Source: Cladorrhinum sp. PSN259 (Eukaryota > Ascomycota > Sordariomycetes > Sordariales > Podosporaceae). From it: DNA of 64,000 bases. The notes under the pieces are model-generated. The model was not told the DNA's origin. It was given only the letters and a program-made list of their open reading frames with translations, and searched no databases. This document shows positions 32,873 to 41,794 of the stretch, one piece after another (position 1 is the stretch's first letter; each line of letters starts with the position of its first letter). Where the stretch lies: NCBI GenBank assembly GCA_033725935.1, contig MU867118.1, positions 154,157 to 218,156 of the forward strand. The letters run 5' to 3'. Both the position numbers and the translations under genes were made by a program.

Positions 32873-33443
32873 TTTTTGCACCCGTGTCATGGCGGAGTTT
32901 TGTTTCTGTTGCTTGTCTTTTAGGTCGTGGCAAAGTGTATCCAGAGCAAGTTTGAAAAATTGAAAACACCATATGTCGAACAGACGATGCGTAATTTGCG
33001 AGAGGTTCCTTCCGAGTCTCTTCTCAGAACGAGTGGAGAGTAAAAAAAAGTCTTGTCTGCTTCCAACAAGAGCTGAATTTCTGAACAGGTTTCTGGTCAC
33101 ATACCTCATGCGGATGAATGGTAAGGCCCAAGGGCTGGACAAGCTTGTTTTCTCAATGTCTTGACACGAACTCCTCGACGAAATGAAACATGATAATGTA
33201 GATCTAGAAAGGTCTTACTCATAGTGTACCTTTCTTGCTGACGTGAGGAAGCACTGCAGATCACCTTGCTTCTCGGCAGATCGTGAAGAGTGTAAAAGAC
33301 GCCCGATTCCGGCACCCCGGAACCAATACAAATACATTATTTACGGGTCCACTTCTCGAATTTCTTAATCGGTTCCAATTTGTCTGGAACACTCCCTCCT
33401 CTTTGAAACCTGCAACAACAAATCCAACCATTCATCCTCCAAA
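32873..33443. other. Intergenic region / promoter of acetolactate decarboxylase
   Basis: Starts with the tRNA-Gly terminator (TTTTT) and ends with the A/C-rich leader before the ATG at 33444. No gene recognised. Confidence 0.45.
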
Positions 33444-34160
33444 ATGGCCAACAACGAACTATTTCAATATTCCCTCGTCTCGGCGCTGATGGATGGCGTT
33501 GCTTCTAATGGAATCCCAATCTCTCACCTGCTCGAACATGGCGACCATGGTCTTGGCACATTCCTCAACATGAACGGCGAGATGATCGTGGTCGATGGCG
33601 AAGTTTACCAGATGAAAGGCGACGGTTCAGTTGTTCACGTCTCGGAACCTACAACAACACTTACGCCTTTTGCGGCGATAACTCGCTTCCACCCAACTGC
33701 AACCCAAAAAACTACCATCTCTGGCAAGGCGGACCTGCAGAAAATTTTGACTTCGCTTTTCCCAGCATCCAAGAACCACTTCCTAGCCATCAAAATGGAG
33801 GGCATCTTCAAAACCATCGATTTTCGGACGGCGGGTGGACAGTGTTTCCCCCGCGAGGGAATGGTGGATGTGTGCAGTCGGCAGTCGACGTATGCATTTT
33901 CCGGAGAGAAGGGAACGGTCTTTGGATTTCGGTGCCCCGAGTATGTGATGGGAATTAATGTTGCCGGCGATCATTTGCATTTCATCACCGAGGATAGGCA
34001 GCGCGGCGGCCACATTTTGGCGTTTGAGACGGAGGGTGAGGTTGAGCTGTCGGTGGCGCAGATGTCGAATTTCCACGTGGAGTTGCCGACAGACGATGAT
34101 GAGTTCAACGAGGCGGCATTGGTGAAAGATGAGCAGGGGATCAAAGATGTTGAGGGGTGA
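33444..34160 (+). CDS. Alpha-acetolactate decarboxylase
   Basis: Intronless, 238 residues, the family's usual length. The enzyme (EC 4.1.1.5) decarboxylates 2-acetolactate to acetoin, diverting a branched-chain amino acid precursor into acetoin/butanediol formation. Family marks: YSLVSALMDGV at the N-terminus, HGDHGLGTFLNMNGEMIVVDGEVYQ split by a Met/Asn turn, and the zinc-binding GDHLHFITEDRQRGGHIL near residues 176-193, in which three His ligands are present. Fungal members are thought to have come from bacteria, and the lack of introns fits that, though codon use does not stand out by eye. No targeting peptide is evident, so cytosolic action is likely. Cytosolic acetolactate would have to leak from the mitochondrial valine pathway or come from side reactions of pyruvate decarboxylase; that is inference. 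Confidence 0.93.
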   Translation: MANNELFQYSLVSALMDGVASNGIPISHLLEHGDHGLGTFLNMNGEMIVVDGEVYQMKGDGSVVHVSEPTTTLTPFAAITRFHPTATQKTTISGKADLQKILTSLFPASKNHFLAIKMEGIFKTIDFRTAGGQCFPREGMVDVCSRQSTYAFSGEKGTVFGFRCPEYVMGINVAGDHLHFITEDRQRGGHILAFETEGEVELSVAQMSNFHVELPTDDDEFNEAALVKDEQGIKDVEG

Positions 34161-34581
34161 TACCCGCTAAAAATTGATGCGAAAGCAGGACAGCACAGCG
34201 CCCAGCGGTCTGTGCGCTGCCCAGCTGAATTGTTCTTGCATGTACAGTTGTCTAAATAATAAATCACGCCCAATGTCTTGCAATAAAGCAGCAATCCAAA
34301 TACAACAACTTCTTGACCTCAACAACGATGAAATCTCAAACGGTGAAAAGAGTGCTGAGCACCCCCATTTTAGTGTGGATGACGTGTCTGGGAGGACGGT
34401 GACCCACTGGGAACCAACTGCCTTGCCTTCCCCGTCGCACTGCCGCACTGCGAAGCTCGCACTTCCCTTATCACTCCCGCGATCCCATCATCCAGCCACC
34501 GGAATACGCCGCATTTTCACCACTACACCTCATACCTACATATACAACACCATCGCCCATTTGAAGCTACAAGTCCCCAAA
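34161..34581. other. Intergenic region
   Basis: Between two rightward genes. The frame of the next gene is open through this stretch back to 34174, but the ATG at 34582 starts a signal peptide and is preceded by a promoter-like ACATATACAAC at about 34537-34547, so the upstream part is treated as non-coding. Confidence 0.5.
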
Positions 34582-36213
34582 ATGAGGCCCGTCACGGCTT
34601 TGAGGCATGGGGCCACCTTCTTGCTGGCTTATATGACCACAACAACATTCGCATCTCGGAGTTCCTATGGCAACCGCTTCACACTCGAACCAACTGAAGA
34701 GGCCGCAAGGGAGAATGCCTTTCAAATTTTCAATGCCATACACTCGGCAATGCGCCAATGGGGATCTTCCATAAACCACAACGGTCTTTCCGTATTCCTA
34801 GCGACAGTTCCACACGGTACCATTTTACACCATGGAACCAACAGTCCGGAACCCCCAAGAGGTCCAGAATGGTTGGCCTTCGACATCGAACATGCCGAGA
34901 TGTTTGCGCGTGCACGGATGGGTCCCCCGCCAAAGAACCAACCACCGGGAGATGCGAACATCTTGACGCAGCAACTCTGGTACCGCGCCCATCGACAACC
35001 TCCCAGGTCAGACCATGACCAAAACGGCGAGGTTCATGGATACTTGCATCTCTATCAAGTAACAAGGCCGTTGCGCCTCCTCTACTTGGATGGCATGAGC
35101 GCCGGAAATACCAACATGGGCACCCTCGATACTCAGGATTTTCTTCTCAGGGGCAACCGCTCCGTGTCGATTTGGGAAGAAGGGGAGCGAGCAGTAGACC
35201 TCTGCAAAATTCTCACCCCACTGGGTCTTGATGGAGTTCTTCGGACGGAGGTCGGGTTTGAAGTTATCAATTGCGACTTCTCTGACAGCATGGTGCTCCT
35301 CGAGGCCCATCAGCGGCCTGACGATGGCGATGCTGGTTATGAGAGTCCTCATTCAATGACTCAGGCGCTTGAAACTATCCGAGCCGTCTCTCAACGATAC
35401 CACGGAATCGGCGGAGGCAGGGTAGTTCTCAACTACTCGTCCATGGTGTCTGCCATGTTCTATCCCGTCAACCTCACGAATCCGAATCCTGACAAGTCCC
35501 AGCCACATCTGCGCCGTCTGGCCAGTGTCACCGACGACGAGCTGCGTGCCATCAAATTGCACATTGAAACCGTCATCTTGGATCGTGTGGACGGAAGCAA
35601 GCCAAGTGTCGACTGGCAAGGGGTAACCGACTTGATCATTGCTCGCTATGCAGACAGGCTTTGGAACATGGCGGAAAATGTCGACTCTCTCAAGGTCCTC
35701 CAAGGCATCATCAACGGACTGCTTAACACTCACATGGACTATGCCTTGGAACTTGGTGACAGATACACCCGGGCCAAAGAGAACTGCGAAGCACACTACG
35801 TCCAGTCTCAACCAGTCCTCACACGTGGGGACAAGCTGATTGCTGCCGCCCTCAAAAACGTCACAGGGTTTATCTGCGAGACGTTGTTTGATGTTCGCGA
35901 GCTTATCGTTGAAGATCTAAATGCGAACGAGGAATCATTCATCGCCGCAAAGAAACTCATCAAATCACTCAATGAGAAGCTCAGATGGTCGAGATGGAAG
36001 GAATGCACCACTTGCAGCTTCGACGAAGTGTGCTTCATTCCCATGTGGCCCAACGGTGATAAGGACTCATACGACCGGCCCAACTGCAGAAATTCCACAA
36101 CGCTCATGAATGGATGGGAGGATAATCAATATTGGGAGCCGGTGTGGGGTGGGCATGGTCCTGCAAAGCCTGAAGAACCAAAAGGAGGGGGAGATGGGCC
36201 GAAAGATTTGTAG
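34582..36213 (+). CDS. Secreted protein of unknown function, faint ART-like motif
   Basis: 543 residues, intronless. The N-terminus carries a likely signal peptide (RHGATFLLAYMTTTTFAS core). Two halves are visible. Residues ~25-250 hold HGTILHHGTNSPEPPRGPEW followed by LAFDIEHAEMFARARM and the later RLLYLDGMSAGNT and GTLDTQDFLLRG. The HGT then aromatic/Asp-x-x-x-Ala order loosely recalls ADP-ribosyltransferase-type folds, but I cannot support catalysis. Residues ~260-543 are mostly helical with at least six cysteines toward the end (CEAHY, ICETL, CTTCSFDEVCF, NCRNS), suggesting disulphides. Several NxS/T sequons fit secretion. I believe similar proteins occur across ascomycetes without assigned function. 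An extended reading of the frame to 34174 is possible but would lose the signal peptide. Confidence 0.8.
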   Translation: MRPVTALRHGATFLLAYMTTTTFASRSSYGNRFTLEPTEEAARENAFQIFNAIHSAMRQWGSSINHNGLSVFLATVPHGTILHHGTNSPEPPRGPEWLAFDIEHAEMFARARMGPPPKNQPPGDANILTQQLWYRAHRQPPRSDHDQNGEVHGYLHLYQVTRPLRLLYLDGMSAGNTNMGTLDTQDFLLRGNRSVSIWEEGERAVDLCKILTPLGLDGVLRTEVGFEVINCDFSDSMVLLEAHQRPDDGDAGYESPHSMTQALETIRAVSQRYHGIGGGRVVLNYSSMVSAMFYPVNLTNPNPDKSQPHLRRLASVTDDELRAIKLHIETVILDRVDGSKPSVDWQGVTDLIIARYADRLWNMAENVDSLKVLQGIINGLLNTHMDYALELGDRYTRAKENCEAHYVQSQPVLTRGDKLIAAALKNVTGFICETLFDVRELIVEDLNANEESFIAAKKLIKSLNEKLRWSRWKECTTCSFDEVCFIPMWPNGDKDSYDRPNCRNSTTLMNGWEDNQYWEPVWGGHGPAKPEEPKGGGDGPKDL

Positions 36214-36320
36214 AGTAAGTCTTTCGAAGGAAGAAATGGTTTGAACAAGAGGTAGTATGAATACCAAGCATCGTTTAGCATCTAAGTTTCCTTATGAGTG
36301 TCAGGAATGATGCAAAAAGA

Positions 36321-36391
36321 TGCGTCAGCCGCGAATCGAACGCGGGGCCCATCGATGGCAACGATGGATTTTACCACTAAACCACTGACGC
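36321..36391 (-). tRNA. tRNA-Gly(GCC), copy 2
   Basis: On the minus strand, 71 nt, identical base for base to the plus-strand copy at 32802-32872: acceptor GCGTCAG/CTGACGC, anticodon GCC, discriminator A. An A5 run on the plus strand just before 36321 is the minus-strand T5 terminator. The flanks of the two copies are not similar beyond the terminator. Confidence 0.96.
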
Positions 36392-38172
36392 TGATATCCA
36401 TCAGAAGTGGAGCTGTGTGAATACATTGGAAATTGTATATATATTTAAAGGACATGTGAATCAAGTTAGCAGTTTTTAGCGGCGAAGAAACAGAGAGGGA
36501 GTTGTCAACGTTGGAATATGTAGGCAGGAAGCAGCGGTATTGTTTTATTTATTTAGTTTTGGAAAAGGGGTTTTTTTTTTCTGTCTTTTTGTTACAACTT
36601 GTCAATATCTATTATCTGTTACCCGTTTTGCTGGGATAAAACCAACATTATTTCCCTCTTCCCTGGTTTCATGCCGTCCGCCCCCCTTTTCGCATGGATC
36701 CATCAAAGCTTCCCCCGAAATACTTAATCATTCACTTCTTACTAATCTCTCTTTCCTCAGGTTTCCTTCCCACTGAACCTATCCAAAACCCAAAACTCAG
36801 TTCTTGTCTCAACCAACTTCGAATTTCTTGCCCAAACATTCAGATATACCGCCCCCAGTGCCTTCGTTGATCTACTCTTCCAATCCTTCTCCCACTCGTA
36901 CTATTCATCTCTGTGAAGTTCCCATCCGCTTGCGAGTTGGACTCGACACCTGCAGTGGTGCCAACAACACCCCTCAACCAGCAGTCATAACACTCCCAAC
37001 CCGGTGTATGAATCTGTATCTTTAGGGGGTTTTGGCAGGGGGAGCCCGAGTTTGAAGAGCGGGCGCGGTGGCAGGGGTAGAGCTGTTGGCCTGTCACTAG
37101 GACGTAGTGTTGCCCCGTGGAGCAGAGGCGGGAACCTATTTTGTTGCACATTTTTGTATTTAGGGTGTGTGTTTGAGTAGACCAGGGAGGGTTGGGTTTG
37201 TTTTATGACACTGTTTGGTTTGCTGCCTGTGTTGGGTTCGTTCTAGGGGTTGGGGCATGTAGGTTGTACACTACATTAGGTGGGTTCCAGGGTAGTTTTG
37301 TTTTTTTCTGATGGGGGTGTTTTGGCTTGTCTGATGACTGGTGGTGGTGGTGATAGCTGGAGTTTATATACGCATATCCAAACAGATCGGAATGAAGACA
37401 GGGGCAACATTGTCTAAGTCTTGCATATATGTGTACATATGTCACGATGATGTGTGTGTTTCTGTGTTTTGGTTACACAACATGATACATGATCATGATC
37501 GGGAAAGCCTGGGGATGGCTGCACAACAACACAAGAAAAGATGCAACATAGTTTGGCCGTCACACACTTGACTTGTCCAGCGTTGAACGATTCGGCACGG
37601 GTAGTGACTTGTAATAGTTTGCTTCGGCAAGGCAGAGTCACTGTGAGAGACAGACACGTGGCACACACACCAGCCAGACTGCAGAAGGGTATCATGATGG
37701 CTTTCTCTATAAAGTACCAGTGGGTTACTACGAAAAAGCTGTGTCTGTGCAACGTGGGATCCGGTTAGACAGTTTTTTGTCGGCGATGGTGGTTTTGAAG
37801 ATGGAGTTGTACATTGTCTTGGAAGCCTGAATGGGCATTATTAACGGCTGAATGGGAATTAGTAGGGCAAGAGAAAAAGGATGAACGAACGACTTGAGTT
37901 CTTGGCCTCGTGATTTGTTGGCTCTAGATCCAAATACGTGTGTGTACCTAGCCGTCGACTCTTTCCGGCAAACTTGGAGCAAAGCGGGGCGGCCCGGGTC
38001 AAGTTTGCAACTGCCGAGCCCACCTGTGAAGTGACGGCATGACGGTCCCGGCTCGAAATGTGCCCCGCTCAAAATACCGTGCTTGCAGTCTTCAGCTTCA
38101 TCCCGCCTTCCTGGATTATGGGCTTCATCACACCAACCACTCGGAGCGTGCTCACCACTGCAACAAGCCGCC
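36392..38172. other. Intergenic region
   Basis: About 1.8 kb between the tRNA-Gly gene and the deacetylase gene. It contains a T10 run near 36571-36580, GT/TG-rich stretches around 37200-37350, and one possible small cysteine-rich gene on the minus strand listed separately. Other short frames are discounted. Confidence 0.45.
36840..37151 (-). CDS. Possible small cysteine-rich protein
   Basis: 103-residue frame from an ATG at 37151. The first 60 residues hold six cysteines and look organised: MCNKIGSRLCSTGQHYVLV, then QLYPCHRA, SPCQN and GWECYDCW. Spacing with a final CxxC suggests a small metal-binding or disulphide domain. The rest is low complexity. There is no signal peptide. It could be a chance frame; support is the cysteine pattern only. 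It may have a further 3' exon, as no conserved C-terminus is visible. Confidence 0.4.
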   Translation of the reverse strand: MCNKIGSRLCSTGQHYVLVTGQQLYPCHRARSSNSGSPCQNPLKIQIHTPGWECYDCWLRGVVGTTAGVESNSQADGNFTEMNSTSGRRIGRVDQRRHWGRYI

Positions 38173-39003
38173 ATGTCTTTCTCGTGGCCAACCCCCCACC
38201 GAGCATGCATCTCGCTCACCTTTGACAATTTGGGTGAAGCACAGGACGTTCTCACCGGTACATGGCCCCCATCTAAGCCATTCGGCACTCACCCGGGCAT
38301 CACATCCACCCTTCCGCGCATGCTTGTCATTCTACAACAACACAAGATCCGCGCCACATATTTCGCCGAGTCTTGGTCTCTCCCACACTACCGAGAGACA
38401 GTACATCAAAAACTTGTTCAGCAGGGACATGAAGTAGCCTGGCACGGATATCAACACGAAGTCTGGCACTCGCTCTCGGAATCTGAGGAAGAAGAAAACT
38501 TCCAAAAGAGCTGGGAGCTGGCCGAGCTCGAAGGCGTCAAGTACGAGGGGTTTAGACCTCCGGGAGGAAAGATCAACGATCGCTCATGGAAACTATTAAG
38601 GGAAAACGGGGTCAAGTACGTCTCGCCCCTCGGACAATTCGGAATCGGGAAAGAAGGGATCGTGGTATTGCCATTTGAATGGAAGGCGGTAGACGCATTC
38701 TGGTACATGGATACCAAAAAGTTTAGGGAAATAAGAAAGGAGTGTGGAGAGGAAGGAGAAGAAGGGGTTGGTGAGCACCCTGAGGAGACTTTCAAAGGGT
38801 ATTTGATGAAGAGAATTGACGAGGCTGTTGAGAGTGGCGGGTATTTGTCTATTTTGTTCCATCCGTTTTTGACTACAAGTGAGGAGAGGTTAAAAGTGAT
38901 GGAGGACGTGGTGAAGAGGATTAGTGAAGATGAGAAGATATGGGTCGCGCCTTGTAACGAGGTTGCAGGTTGGGTGGAGCGGCATAAGACAATGGCTCAG
39001 TGA
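38173..39003 (+). CDS. Polysaccharide deacetylase (NodB-fold) family protein
   Basis: 276 residues from the ATG at 38173; an in-frame ATG at 38083 would add residues without family similarity. NodB-fold enzymes remove N- or O-acyl groups from sugars or, in the PuuE/allantoinase-like branch, act on other amides. Motif 1 is SLTFDNLGEA (residues 14-23), with the catalytic-base Asp18 kept and the usual second, metal-binding Asp replaced by Asn19. Motif 2 is GHEVAWHGYQHE with His91 and His95 as metal ligands. RPPGG at about residue 131 is motif 3. The closing LSILFHPFLT is the typical family end. No signal peptide is visible, so a cytoplasmic enzyme rather than a cell-wall chitin deacetylase is more likely. 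A Gly/Glu-rich insert lies near residue 195-205. Confidence 0.88.
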   Translation: MSFSWPTPHRACISLTFDNLGEAQDVLTGTWPPSKPFGTHPGITSTLPRMLVILQQHKIRATYFAESWSLPHYRETVHQKLVQQGHEVAWHGYQHEVWHSLSESEEEENFQKSWELAELEGVKYEGFRPPGGKINDRSWKLLRENGVKYVSPLGQFGIGKEGIVVLPFEWKAVDAFWYMDTKKFREIRKECGEEGEEGVGEHPEETFKGYLMKRIDEAVESGGYLSILFHPFLTTSEERLKVMEDVVKRISEDEKIWVAPCNEVAGWVERHKTMAQ

Positions 39004-39576
39004 GAAGTGGGCTGATATAAAGTATGTACTACATCTTCAGGAGTCTTTAGGTCTGTTTAGTCTGTGGAACTTTGAGTGTCTTGAAGACATAAATGATAAG
39101 TGTGATACTCTAGTACTCCAGAAAACGCAACAGCTGTATTTGGGCTTAAAGGGGCTCAAAGCCCAGTCGGATATGGATCTCGTCGAAACAAGCCTTCTTG
39201 TCTTTTGCAAACCGACAATGCCACCCAAGGGTCGCTCGAGTTCCCTTTGCGTCTTCGGCCAGATGCCGCCCTTGACGTTCTTTGTTCTTTTGGCTTTGCC
39301 AGTCTTATTTTTCCGGCGTCTCCTTTGTGCTAATTCCTACCTCGATTAGTTGTAGATGGTGTCTGGCTACATCCATCTACACGACAAGGATGACCATGTC
39401 CAGCTTATGCTCTCCGAGACAAAGGTTATGGAGCGTCTTTAAAGAAATGAATAACAGTCGTCTCCCAACTTATCCTTCCAGATGCATCAGTGCCGGAATC
39501 ATCAACCTCATCGGTCCCATAGCCCACAGGTATTCGAAGAAGAAAAAAACAGACGTTGATATCCACCGCAGCCAAG
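39004..39576. other. Intergenic region
   Basis: 3' flank of the deacetylase gene and promoter of the first SET gene. No gene, RNA or repeat recognised. Confidence 0.45.
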
Positions 39577-40494
39577 ATGCCACGCCGACGCGGTGCCCGG
39601 AAGTTCCTAATGGACCAAAGTGATAAAGGGAGTTTTCAGTGCGAGGACCCAGCGACAAACACGAGCACTCCAATTGCAGGGGTTACAAGAATCGAAAACT
39701 ACCTTTTTGACTACCATCAAGACTGGGCACATCTGGCCAATCCACCGGCTGGGCTCCAGCGGCAAGTCAGCAAGGAGGCCAGGTTCAAATCGAAAAAGGC
39801 CCTGCTGAGGATCAACAAGCCCGCCGTTGAAGATCCCCACCGGGCTTTTGGTTGCAAGAACTGCTATGCAAAAACCAACAGCAGTTTGTGCACCATCAGA
39901 TGCTACCTGGAGTTCAGGAGGGATTGTTTCGAATACCACACCAGGAGAATTGAAATTCGGCGGGCCAGTCCCACCGATCCCTCCCTGGGCAACGGTGTGT
40001 TCGTGAAAGCAGGCCAGATCATTATGCGGAACGCCTACATAGGCGAGTACATTGGCAGGCTCCTGCCGGCTACTGTCAATTCCAACAGCGCATACCAGTA
40101 CGAGCTCGACGGCATCCCTAGGAATGGCACAAATTTGCCCTTAGTTGTTGTTGATTCGGGACTCGAAGGCAACTGGACGCGCTTCATGAACTCTCGATGC
40201 AGGCCCAACGTACACGCGGCTGAGATTACGATCGGCAAGATTCGGATGATTGGCTTCAAGGCGGTCAGGACTATCCACCAGAACGAGCAGCTTTTCATCA
40301 ACTACGGCGCCCAATATTTTATTCAACGTCAAATAAATTGTCACTGCGACACCTTTGCCCCCTATCAGCTGGCACATCAAGCCCAGGATGTCCACCAAGT
40401 TGACCCATACTTGAACCTACTGCGAGGCCTACCGGATGCTGATGATAGTGAGGAGCTGGACGATGACGATAGCGGGGATTACGAGGATACGTAG
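39577..40494 (+). CDS. SET-domain protein with degenerate catalytic motif (paralog 1)
   Basis: 305 residues, intronless. SET proteins transfer methyl groups from S-adenosylmethionine to lysines. Here the N-terminal third has a small Cys cluster (FGCKNCYAKTNSSLCTIRC, residues ~88-107). The SET core starts at GNGVFVKAGQII and continues through YIGEYIGRLL. The cofactor/substrate motif reads FMNSRCRPNV (residues ~203-212), where active enzymes usually have NHSCxPN; His is replaced by Ser and Ser by Arg. The active-site Tyr motif is kept as QLFINYGAQYF. CHC after it mimics the start of a post-SET. The C-terminus is a long Asp/Glu-rich tail. The tandem neighbour at 40937-41794 is a clear paralog. 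Whether this copy is catalytic is doubtful. The ATG at 39577 begins a basic PRRRGARK stretch. Confidence 0.87.
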   Translation: MPRRRGARKFLMDQSDKGSFQCEDPATNTSTPIAGVTRIENYLFDYHQDWAHLANPPAGLQRQVSKEARFKSKKALLRINKPAVEDPHRAFGCKNCYAKTNSSLCTIRCYLEFRRDCFEYHTRRIEIRRASPTDPSLGNGVFVKAGQIIMRNAYIGEYIGRLLPATVNSNSAYQYELDGIPRNGTNLPLVVVDSGLEGNWTRFMNSRCRPNVHAAEITIGKIRMIGFKAVRTIHQNEQLFINYGAQYFIQRQINCHCDTFAPYQLAHQAQDVHQVDPYLNLLRGLPDADDSEELDDDDSGDYEDT

Positions 40495-40936
40495 GTAGAT
40501 CAACTATCACAAGCTTTTTACATTTACAATGCATTGTCCAGGCTTACGTTGCGAGCAACTCCTTTGTTCCGCTTGTTGAATTATTCTGCTCTTTGTTCTT
40601 TTGAAAGTCACAGGGCTATTTCAGGATCAGCAAACAATCAAGACAATCGGCGATTGTATCTCTTTATACTACCTCGGAGCAACAAAGACTGTGCGACAAC
40701 TTGGTTTTTTATCGAAATAAATTCTATAAAGTCGTCCTATCTGTAGTCAATCCACCCAAAGTATTTCCAATCTTTGGTCGACATCATCATAGCCCCTTAA
40801 AACCCATCAGATAGCTCAGTAACCGATAACTGAGCACTCCAAAAGCTCCACCGCCACCAAATACACAAACAAGTAAGCAAAGTCTTTTCTTTTCTTGTAT
40901 ACTCCCAATTTCAGCCGGAGAAAAAAAAACACCAGA
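40495..40936. other. Spacer between tandem SET genes
   Basis: 442 bp between the stop of paralog 1 and the ATG of paralog 2. No coding signal. It contains the downstream gene's leader, ending in an A9 run just before the ATG. Confidence 0.45.
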
Positions 40937-41794
40937 ATGCCGTTTCAGATGAGCCAAAGACTACTAGGGAAATTCATGGATGAAACAATCCCCGGAAGGC
41001 CAGTGCCAATCCCAGGGATCCAAAAAATCAATAACCACTACTTTTCAGACAGCGACTGGTCGCCGCCTCACGTTAACGACAAGACGAGAGCCCTTCTGGG
41101 CCTCAAACACGGAGATGACGCTGCCACCAGCTTTCACAACAAGAAGGCCGTCCTCGAGATCAAGCCCGGCCAGGTAGGCGACCACCCAAATTTCAGGTGC
41201 CGCGAGTGCAAGAGAGCTCACTCGGACCCAGACTGCAAGATGATCTGCTACAGGAGAATGAGAAGAAAGTTCAACATCGCGGCCAGGAAGCTCGAGATTC
41301 GCCAGACTAACAGCGTAGGCAACGGTAACCACACCGCTCTCAAATCAAAGAGGAAGAAGAAGACTCCACCGGTCTACGGCATCTTCGTCAAGGCGGGACA
41401 GACAATCGAGAAGGACGAGTTCATAGGTGAGTACCTCGGCAAGATAGTCAAATCAGGCTTTGAGGGGCCCAGCCTCTGGAGCGATTACGTGTATACTCTC
41501 GACGAAGGTGACAACAGATGGGAAAGCGACGCCAAGGAAAGGCTCTACTCGGTCGAGATCGACTCTCAGTACGTGGGCAACTGGACGCGCTTCATGAATC
41601 ACCACTGCAGTCCCAACGTTGACGCCATGGACACGCAGGCCGGCAAGATCAGAATGATGGCGTTTCAGGCGAACCGCAAGATCGAGGCCAACGAGGAAGT
41701 GTTTATCAACTATGGGACTTATTATTTTAGTGGGCGTGGATGGCAGTGCCGGTGTCCACAACATCCCGAGCCTCATACTCCTGCACGTGTATAA
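40937..41794 (+). CDS. SET-domain protein with intact catalytic motif (paralog 2)
   Basis: 285 residues, intronless. Same layout as the upstream paralog: an N-terminal region with GIQKINNHYFSDSDW, a Cys cluster (FRCRECKRAHSDPDCKMICY), then a SET core beginning YGIFVKAGQTIEKDEFIGEYLG. The key motif is FMNHHCSPNV, close to the canonical NHSCxPN, and the Tyr motif is EVFINYGTYYF. WQCRCP near the end resembles a short post-SET with two cysteines. A basic insert (LKSKRKKKTPP) precedes the SET core and could be a nuclear signal. The shared phrase GNWTRFMN and similar spacing show that the two genes arose by tandem duplication, now strongly diverged. The target lysine is unknown. An in-frame ATG at 40895 is possible but lies in the A-rich leader. 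Confidence 0.88.
   Translation: MPFQMSQRLLGKFMDETIPGRPVPIPGIQKINNHYFSDSDWSPPHVNDKTRALLGLKHGDDAATSFHNKKAVLEIKPGQVGDHPNFRCRECKRAHSDPDCKMICYRRMRRKFNIAARKLEIRQTNSVGNGNHTALKSKRKKKTPPVYGIFVKAGQTIEKDEFIGEYLGKIVKSGFEGPSLWSDYVYTLDEGDNRWESDAKERLYSVEIDSQYVGNWTRFMNHHCSPNVDAMDTQAGKIRMMAFQANRKIEANEEVFINYGTYYFSGRGWQCRCPQHPEPHTPARV

Noticed and set aside
32820..36380. Identical peptide SGLVVKSIVAIDGPRV encoded in two short frames 3.5 kb apart
   Set aside because: It is the translation of the two identical tRNA-Gly genes, not a protein repeat.
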